Shown in pieces: positions 58,711 through 64,000 of a stretch of DNA of 64,000 nt; within the stretch, counting starts at the first letter, position 1; the number at the start of each line of letters is the position of its first letter. A program made the position numbers and the translations under genes. Below the pieces are notes generated by a model. The model was not told the DNA's origin. It did no database searches and saw nothing but the letters and a program-made list of their open reading frames with translations. The stretch spans positions 86,382-150,381 of the forward strand of contig NZ_KB908083.1 in assembly GCF_000382345.1 (NCBI RefSeq). The letters are read 5' to 3'. The stretch is from Massilia niastensis DSM 21313 (GTDB lineage: Bacteria; Pseudomonadota; Gammaproteobacteria; Burkholderiales; Burkholderiaceae_D).

Positions 58711-59597
58711 TGGAAGCGCTGCTCGCCAGCCTGCTGGCCCTGGCCCTGCTGGCCGCCTGGCTGCTGCCGAAGTGGCGCCTGCGGCGGGCGCTGTCGCGTC
58801 CGCTCGCTCCCGCCCAGGTGGCGCTGCTGGCGCGCAATGTCGTGCAGGTTCGCGGCATGGACCCGGCCCAGCGGGCGCGCCTGCAGCGCCTGGTGCAGCA
58901 ATTCCTGCATGAAAAGAAATTCGTCGGCTGCGCCGGCCTCGAGGTGAGCGACGAGATGCGGGTGACGATCGCCGGCCAGGCCTGCCTGCTGCTGCTCGGC
59001 CGCGCGGGCGGCGACGGTCCGGCGCAGCTGTACCCGCTGCTGCACACCATCCTGGTCTATCCGGGCGCCTTCCTGGTGCCGCGCACCGAAGTCGACATGT
59101 CCGGCGTGGTCACCGAAACCCGCCAGGACCTGCTGGGCGAATCCTGGGGCGACGGGCGCGTGATCCTGTCATGGGACCATGTGCGCCGCGCCGACCAGCC
59201 CGAGCCGCCCGGCCACAATGTCGTGCTGCACGAATTCGCCCACCAGCTCGACAGCGAGTCGGGCAACACCAACGGCGCTCCCTACCTGGGCAGCCGCGAG
59301 CGCTACCGCAGCTGGTCGGAAGTCCTGTCGCGCGACTATGCCAACCTGCGCGCCGAGGCCATGTTCGGCATGCATGGCGTGCTCGACCACTATGGCGCGA
59401 GCAGTCCGGCCGAGTTCTTCGCGGTGGCCACCGAAAGCTTCTTCGAGCAGCCGCACCAGCTGGCGGCGCGCCATCCCGCGCTGTACGGGGAGTTCCTCAA
59501 GTACTACCGGATCGATCCGCGCCAGTGGCAGCCGGAGCCGGTGGCCGCGGCGCCGGAACCGGATTTTTCTGGAGTGGCCTACGGGCAATGGCGGTAG
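58707..59597 (+). CDS. mtfA: M90-family zinc peptidase (MtfA-like)
   Basis: A 296-residue protein overlapping the peroxiredoxin stop. Unlike Escherichia coli MtfA it begins with a hydrophobic helix ([17 protein letters not shown]). The zinc site HEFAH is at 175-179 with the downstream glutamate in [15 protein letters not shown]. MtfA binds the repressor Mlc and cleaves short peptides. Here the membrane anchor suggests a somewhat different location. Co-translation with a peroxidase suggests a stress setting. Confidence 0.9.
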
Positions 59598-59602
59598 GCT
59601 GC

Positions 59603-59616
59603 GTGCGTCCGCGTAC
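59603..59616 (+). promoter_or_regulatory. Crp/Fnr-type stress motif
   Basis: GTGCGTCCGCGTAC lies 57 bases before the gene at 59674 and directly behind the mtfA stop. No good -10 box was found at the expected place, but the motif and distance match the other sites. Confidence 0.55.
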
Positions 59617-59673
59617 AGAGCAATGAACGCGACAGGAGCAAGCTTGGGGTACCACGATCCAGGAGGAATCGAT

Positions 59674-60228
59674 ATGTCCACAATCATCGCAGGGCACTTG
59701 CAGCTTCAGGAGGACGTCGAGCGGGCACGCCGCGCGCTGATCGACGCCGGTTTCGATCCGGACCGGATCAGCGGCTTCTACGTCAGCCAGCCCGGGCAGC
59801 ACGACATGACGCCGCTCGGCGGCGACAACATCGAGTCTCCCGGCGCCAAGGAAGCCCCGGCAGGGGTGGTCAAGGGCGTGGCGACCGGCGGCGCGGTCGG
59901 GGTGGCGATCGGCGCGGCCACGGCGCCGCTCACCGGTCCGCTCGGGCCGATCGTGGGCGGCCTGCTGGGCGGCCACGTCGGCTCGCTGTTCAGCTTTACC
60001 AAGATGAAGGAAGCCGGCGAGCCGGAAGCGGGCGGCGAGAACACCTTGCCGCCGCGCCTGACCGGCATGCTGGTGGCGGTCGCCTTCGACGACACCGGGC
60101 TCGAGGGCCGCGCGGTCGACGTGCTGCGCCAGCTCGGCGCCCAGCGCATCGAGCGTGCGCAGGGCAATATCGTCGACGGCGACTGGGCCGATTTCGACCC
60201 CAGCAGCCGTCCCGACGTCGTCAGCTGA
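59674..60228 (+). CDS. Glycine-zipper general-stress-like protein
   Basis: The protein has 184 residues with AGGAGGA before the ATG. The N-terminal part (IIAGHLQLQEDVERARRALIDAGF) is a small alpha/beta domain as in 'general stress' or heat-induced proteins. A glycine-rich hydrophobic hairpin follows (GVATGGAVGVAIGAATAPLTGPLGPIVGG), and a second alpha/beta part ends the protein. It has no signal peptide. It is the fifth glycine-zipper protein in the region. Function unknown. Confidence 0.78.
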   Translation: MSTIIAGHLQLQEDVERARRALIDAGFDPDRISGFYVSQPGQHDMTPLGGDNIESPGAKEAPAGVVKGVATGGAVGVAIGAATAPLTGPLGPIVGGLLGGHVGSLFSFTKMKEAGEPEAGGENTLPPRLTGMLVAVAFDDTGLEGRAVDVLRQLGAQRIERAQGNIVDGDWADFDPSSRPDVVS

Positions 60229-60242
60229 AGGATGGCCGATTC

Positions 60243-60283
60243 TTGATCGGCATCAATAGGACTCCCTGACGCTTCCCTACACT
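60243..60283 (+). promoter_or_regulatory. FNR/Anr box and promoter of the PhaB-like gene
   Basis: TTGATCGGCATCAA (60243-60256) is a perfect TTGAT-N4-ATCAA FNR site. A -10 box TACACT at 60278-60283 places the site near -41, a class II activated promoter. The PhaB-like gene starts 78 bases downstream. Oxygen-limited induction is predicted. Confidence 0.72.
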
Positions 60284-60334
60284 CGGACTTTCGCCGCGCC
60301 GCCGGTGCGGAAGACTGGGAGAGGGGATCCTTAC

Positions 60335-61078
60335 ATGCATCAGCAAGTAGCCCTGGTTACGGGCGGAATGGGCGGGCTCGGCACGGCGGTGTGCCGGCGC
60401 CTGCACCAGGAAGGCTTTCTCGTCGCCGCCACCTATTCGCCCTCGAATTGCCGCCACGACGCATGGCTGGCGGCGCAGCGCGCCGACGGCGTCGAGGTGC
60501 TCGCCTTCGAGGCCGACGTGGCCGACAGCCCGTCCTGCTCCAGCGTCGTGCGCCGGCTGCTGGACATGGCCGGGCGCATCGATGTGCTGGTCAACAATGC
60601 CGGCATCACCCGCGACTGCAGCCTGCTCCGGATGAGCGTGGACGACTGGCACGCGGTCCTCGGCAGCAACCTCGACAGCGTCTTCAACATGACCCGCCAT
60701 GTGCTCGAGTCCATGATCGCGCGGCGCTGGGGGCGCATCATCAACATCTCCTCGGTCGATGGCCAGCAGGGCGCCTTCGGCCAGAGCAACTACACGGCCG
60801 CCAAGGCCGGCATGCACGGCTTTTCCAAGTCGCTGGCGCTCGAGGTGGCGCGGCACGGCGTCACGGTCAACACGGTCTCGCCCGGCTATCTCGATACCGC
60901 CATGGTGCGCCGGATGCGCGGCGACGTGCTGCGCGAGCGCATCCTGCCGCAGATCCCGGTCGGGCGCCTGGGCTCGCCCGACGAGGTCGCGGGACTGGTG
61001 GCCTACCTGGTGTCGGAACAGGCCGGCTATGTGACCGGGGCGAACATCGCGGTCAATGGCGGCCAGCACATGCAATAA
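60335..61078 (+). CDS. SDR-family acetoacetyl-CoA reductase-like protein (PhaB-like)
   Basis: A protein of 247 residues from the ATG at 60335 with GAGAGGGG upstream. TGGMGGLG, NNAG, the catalytic S in NISSVDGQQGAFGQ, and Y-x3-K in YTAAK are those of PhaB. The phrase INISSVDGQQGAFGQSNY is especially like acetoacetyl-CoA reductases of PHB synthesis. No phaA or phaC is near. With an FNR box it could act as an electron sink under low oxygen. FabG-like activity remains possible. Confidence 0.85.
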   Translation: MHQQVALVTGGMGGLGTAVCRRLHQEGFLVAATYSPSNCRHDAWLAAQRADGVEVLAFEADVADSPSCSSVVRRLLDMAGRIDVLVNNAGITRDCSLLRMSVDDWHAVLGSNLDSVFNMTRHVLESMIARRWGRIINISSVDGQQGAFGQSNYTAAKAGMHGFSKSLALEVARHGVTVNTVSPGYLDTAMVRRMRGDVLRERILPQIPVGRLGSPDEVAGLVAYLVSEQAGYVTGANIAVNGGQHMQ

Positions 61079-61089
61079 GGGCCGCCTCT

Positions 61090-61620
61090 TCAGCCTGCGG
61101 CCGTGGGCGGCGTGGGAGGCGTGGGCGCGAGCGCCTCGATCGCCTTGACCTGCCTGTGGATCTTCTCGAGCGCGAGCAGGATCGGCGCCGGCCGGCCGGT
61201 GGCGGCCGCGCCGGCCAGGGCCAGCAGGCCGGCCACCAGGCTGGTGACTTCGCCGATCAGGCCGATGCGCCGGATCTTTTCCGCCGCGTCGGCGGTCAGC
61301 GCCGTCAGGTGGCTTTGCGGCTTGCCGAGCGACTGGACGACGAAGGCGGCGGCGTCGACATACAGGCTGCTGGCGCGCTGGCGCAGCAGGAGCTCGTCCT
61401 CGAGCAGCTTGCGCATGGCGGCCTGCACCTTGTCGGGGACGGTGCGGCCCTGGTAGCTGCGGATCTCGCGCATGATGCGTTCGTGCAGCTGGTCGGCGCA
61501 GGACGAGAGCTGGTCCGCCAGCTCGACGACCTGGTCGCTGCTGGACAATCCGGACCGGGCGGTCCCGGACTGCGGGGCAGGGGCGGGCGCCGGAGGCGGT
61601 GCGGGGTCCAGGTTTGCCAT
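61090..61620 (-). CDS. Hypothetical protein with helical core and Pro/Ala tails
   Basis: The protein has 176 residues from the ATG at 61620. A proline/alanine-rich N-terminus is followed by helices (VVELADQLSSCADQLHERI, VPDKVQAAMRKLLEDELLLRQRAS), a hydrophobic stretch (RIGLIGEVTSLVAGLLALAGAAATG) and a Pro/Thr end. No family is recognised. It starts 10 bases after the lipoprotein gene upstream, so the two form an operon and may work together at the membrane. Confidence 0.72.
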   Translation of the reverse strand: MANLDPAPPPAPAPAPQSGTARSGLSSSDQVVELADQLSSCADQLHERIMREIRSYQGRTVPDKVQAAMRKLLEDELLLRQRASSLYVDAAAFVVQSLGKPQSHLTALTADAAEKIRRIGLIGEVTSLVAGLLALAGAAATGRPAPILLALEKIHRQVKAIEALAPTPPTPPTAAG

Positions 61621-61630
61621 GGTGGTCCTT

Positions 61631-62482
61631 TCAGTCGCCGGACAGCTTGTCGCGGATCGTGCGCAGGTCGCGGCCATGGTTCGCGAGCAGGCGCCGCACT
61701 TCTTCGCCGGAGAGCGTGTGCAGGTGCTCGCGCAGCTTCTGGTGGCCCAGCGCGACCTTGGTCAGCCCCTGCAGGGCCAGTTCGTAGCGGCGGTCGATCA
61801 GCTTGTACTCGGTGGACTTGTTCAGGTAATGCACCTTGGCCAGGGTCACCAGCATGCGGTCCGACTGGCGGTTCGAGAACGGGATCTCGACATCGAAGAT
61901 GCCCAGCACGGTCTTCTTCTCGTTCTGATTCGTCTTGTAGTACAGGCGGGTGAGCGTGATCATGGCCTTGAGCAGGACCTGGACGTCGGCGTCGCCGTCG
62001 CGCACCATGGTCTCGACGCTGCGGTTCTGGTAGCCGGACGCGATCACGCGCGTCAGCAGCCGCGACAGGCCCGTGTACGCCGCGATATGGCGCTGCTGTA
62101 AGCCGGAGTCGGTATTCGCCTTCAGGCCGTTGCCGAGGTCGTCGATGCGCTCGGACAGGTCGTAGCGGCCGTCGCCGGCCAGCAGGCTGAGCGTCTGCAT
62201 GTAGAGGACCACGGTCTTCTGGATCGCGATGAAGTCTTCGTGGACGGCCTTGCGCCGCGCATCGCTTTCGCGCGCCAGCTTCTCGGCCGGCGGCGACAGG
62301 TAGGGCTGTTCGCGCTCGAAGGTATCGCGGTAGCGCCGCGACAGCTCGGCGTAGCCGCCCAGGCGCGCCGAGGCGTCGGCGAATTCGCGGACTTCCTGCA
62401 GGCTGACGTGGCCGGTGGAAGCGCAGCCGGCCAGGAGCATGCTGGCCAGCAGGCAGACGCGGAGCGCAAGGCGGTGCAGCAT
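61631..62482 (-). CDS. Lipoprotein of unknown function
   Basis: A 283-residue protein with lipobox LAGC. The mature part is almost all helical (VREFADASARLGGYAELSRRYRD, AIQKTVVLYMQTLSLLAGDG), without known domains. AGGACC-like bases precede the ATG at 62482. It is coupled with the 176-residue gene behind it. Similar helical lipoproteins of 280 residues occur in Burkholderiales; the role is unknown. Confidence 0.78.
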   Translation of the reverse strand: MLHRLALRVCLLASMLLAGCASTGHVSLQEVREFADASARLGGYAELSRRYRDTFEREQPYLSPPAEKLARESDARRKAVHEDFIAIQKTVVLYMQTLSLLAGDGRYDLSERIDDLGNGLKANTDSGLQQRHIAAYTGLSRLLTRVIASGYQNRSVETMVRDGDADVQVLLKAMITLTRLYYKTNQNEKKTVLGIFDVEIPFSNRQSDRMLVTLAKVHYLNKSTEYKLIDRRYELALQGLTKVALGHQKLREHLHTLSGEEVRRLLANHGRDLRTIRDKLSGD

Positions 62483-62568
62483 CGTGGGTCCTCCCTGGCC
62501 GCGCGGCGCGCGGCCCGACAGTCCCCATTCTTTCAAACCCGGGCGGGTTTGATCTTGCTGATCGTCAA

Positions 62569-62934
62569 CTAGGCGACCTTGGCGCGGTCGAAGTGCGGGT
62601 TCTGGATGATGCCGAACAGGTTGCCGTCGGGATCGCGCACGGTGGCGACCCGGATGCCTTCGCCGACGTCGGCCACGGGCGACTCGACGGCGGCGCCGAG
62701 CGCGATCAGGCGCGCCAGTTCCTCGTCGGCGTCGGCCGTGCCCCAGTAGGCGGTGGCCCCGGCGCTGCCGGGCTGGCCGTCCGGCACCAGGCCGAGTTCG
62801 AAGCCGCCGACCTCGAAGCCGACATAGAAGGGCTGGTCGAAGTAGGGCGCCTTGCCGAGCACGCGCGCATACCACGCGGACGCTTCCGGCAGGTTGGTGA
62901 CGGGGTAGATAACGGTACGCAATCCCTGGATCAT
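62569..62934 (-). CDS. VOC-family (glyoxalase/bleomycin-resistance fold) protein
   Basis: The protein has 121 residues. Two beta-alpha-beta-beta-beta modules are seen: LRTVIYPVTNLPEASAWYARVLG and the second ending VRDPDGNLFGIIQNPHF. Metal-ligand positions are only partly kept, so substrate and activity cannot be told. It lies between the lipoprotein gene and the isomerase-like gene on the same strand, with gaps that allow separate promoters. Confidence 0.9.
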   Translation of the reverse strand: MIQGLRTVIYPVTNLPEASAWYARVLGKAPYFDQPFYVGFEVGGFELGLVPDGQPGSAGATAYWGTADADEELARLIALGAAVESPVADVGEGIRVATVRDPDGNLFGIIQNPHFDRAKVA

Positions 62935-62987
62935 GGTGTCTCCTGGCTGGCGAAAACCTTGATGTTGCCTGATTGCCTATGTCCTGT

Positions 62988-63773
62988 CTAGCGCTCGCCG
63001 CGGTAGTCGCGCAGCCAGGCGAGCGAATCCAGGGTAGCGCCCAGCGGCACATACTCGCAGCCGACCCAGCCGGTATAGCCGAGCTCGTCCAACAGGTCGA
63101 GCAGGAAGGGGAATCGGATCTCGCCGGTGCCGGGCTGGTGGCGGCCGGGCACGTCGGCCAGCTGGACATGCCGGATCAGCGGCAGCAGGGTGCGCAGGCT
63201 GGCGGCGAGGTCGCCTTCCATGCGCTGCATGTGGTAGAGGTCGAATTGCAGGAACAGGTTCGGTTCGCCGCATTCGGCAATGATGGCGGCGGCCTGGCGC
63301 GACCCGGTGAGGAAGTAGCCGGGGATATCGCGGTCGTTGATCGGTTCGATCAGCAGCTCGATGCCATGTTCGCGGCAGCGCCCGGCCGCGAAGCGCAGGT
63401 TGTCGACATAGGTGGCGTGGGCGCGTTCCGGCGACACGCCGGACGGCCGCTTGCCGGCCAGGCAATGCAGCCGCGGCGTCCCGAGCTCGAGCGCGTAATC
63501 GAGCGCCAGCGCAACGCCGTCCTGGAATTCTCCCACCCGGCGCGGATCGCAGGCCAGCCCGCGATCCCCGGCAGCCCAGTCCCCCGCCGGCATGTTATGC
63601 AAGACCAGCTTCAACTGATGGCGTTGCAGGCGCCGGACAATGCTGTCCGCCTCCACGCCATACGGAAACATGAACTCCACCGCCTCAAACCCGGCCGCCC
63701 GCGCCAACGCCAAGCGCTCAAGAAATGGCGCTTCAGCAAACAACATACTCAGGTTGGCGGCGAACTGGGGCAT
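62988..63773 (-). CDS. hyi: Hydroxypyruvate isomerase/OtnI-like TIM-barrel isomerase
   Basis: A protein of 261 residues. The pattern MPQFAANLSMLFAEAPFLERLALARAAGF, the metal acids in LIEPINDRDIPGYFL, FLQFDLYHMQRMEGDL, HVQLADVPGRHQPGTGEI and the last YTGWVGCEYVPLG match hydroxypyruvate isomerases and the 2-oxo-tetronate isomerase OtnI. It interconverts hydroxypyruvate and tartronate semialdehyde or a related C4 substrate. No gcl, glxR or otn gene is next to it in the window, so the exact substrate is open. Confidence 0.88.
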   Translation of the reverse strand: MPQFAANLSMLFAEAPFLERLALARAAGFEAVEFMFPYGVEADSIVRRLQRHQLKLVLHNMPAGDWAAGDRGLACDPRRVGEFQDGVALALDYALELGTPRLHCLAGKRPSGVSPERAHATYVDNLRFAAGRCREHGIELLIEPINDRDIPGYFLTGSRQAAAIIAECGEPNLFLQFDLYHMQRMEGDLAASLRTLLPLIRHVQLADVPGRHQPGTGEIRFPFLLDLLDELGYTGWVGCEYVPLGATLDSLAWLRDYRGER

Positions 63774-63865
63774 AGGTCAGGTCAATAACATTTCGTCATC
63801 CCCATCATCGCCGCCCACCCTGCCACCCGTCAAGATTCCCACGCCCTCCCGCCCTCGCAAACAAC

Positions 63866-63974
63866 GAGGGTCAGAGTCAAATTACCAGGAAACTTCCAAA
63901 AATTTCCCACAATTCGACTCTGACCCTCCCCTTACCCGGAGCAGCCTGTACCGTAACTAAATAGGGTCAGAGTC
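63866..63974. repeat. REP-like AGGGTCAGAGTC repeats
   Basis: GAGGGTCAGAGTC (63866-63878) is repeated inverted as GACTCTGACCCTC (63916-63928), and AGGGTCAGAGTC recurs directly at 63963-63974. Such repeats in betaproteobacteria often flank REP-associated tyrosine transposase genes, so one may lie just beyond the window end. Confidence 0.65.
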
Positions 63975-64000
63975 TAATGCCGTTAAGTTAGGGATGGCGG

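Overview
The window is GC-rich chromosomal DNA that looks like a betaproteobacterium of the Oxalobacteraceae (Massilia/Duganella/Janthinobacterium type). Supporting signs are a Bug-type tricarboxylate substrate-binding protein, a Gram-negative porin, many envelope-stress lipoproteins, a Gcr-family 'site-specific recombinase', PHB-type reductases, c-di-GMP proteins, and LexA and FNR boxes of proteobacterial form. The genus is inferred from gene content and style, not from a marker gene.

Layout. (1) 1-3594: the end of a LuxR-type regulator, a c-di-GMP pair (HDOD protein and PAS-GGDEF-EAL protein) and tRNA-Ser(UGA). (2) About 3581-16150: an integrative defence island at the 3' end of tRNA-Ser. 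It carries a tyrosine integrase, a methyltransferase-HNH fusion, an AbiEi/AbiEii toxin-antitoxin pair, an AlpA-like regulator, a three-gene ABC-3C system behind a LexA box, and a DUF262-HEPN pair. The right half is clearly AT-rich, so the island is a mosaic. (3) 16.2-32.9 kb: ordinary metabolic and transport genes (Bug protein, two SDRs, YitT, M20 peptidase, acyltransferase, carboxylesterase with LysR, GGDEF protein, GH13 amylase, porin, sulfate-binding protein), with two REP-like paired hairpins. (4) 32.9-38.1 kb: two convergent operons, PAP2 phosphatase-phosphoesterase and Gcr protein-phospholipase D lipoprotein. Each starts behind LexA boxes. (5) 38.2-62.5 kb: ilvE, then a long envelope/general-stress region with five glycine-zipper proteins, two BON proteins, three OmpA-type proteins, AsmA, a ferritin-like/DUF883/YqjE operon, a LytS/LytTR pair, PerM- and BrkB-type membrane proteins, a peroxiredoxin-glutaredoxin fusion, MtfA and a PhaB-like reductase. 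(6) 62.5-64 kb: a VOC protein, a hydroxypyruvate isomerase-like protein and a set of REP-type repeats.

Two regulatory networks can be read from the sequence. CTGT-N8-ACAG boxes (LexA type) lie in front of the island ABC-3C operon and both phospholipid-type operons. A second palindrome, GTGCG-N4-CGCAC and close variants, recurs at a nearly fixed distance (57-92 bases) upstream of at least nine stress genes between 40 and 60 kb, often with a -10 box about 30 bases downstream of its centre. Its 5-4-5 geometry is that of a Crp/Fnr-family site. A Crp/Fnr-family regulator with an atypical recognition helix is encoded inside the cluster (41515-42246) and is the obvious candidate to bind it. A canonical FNR box stands before the PhaB-like gene.
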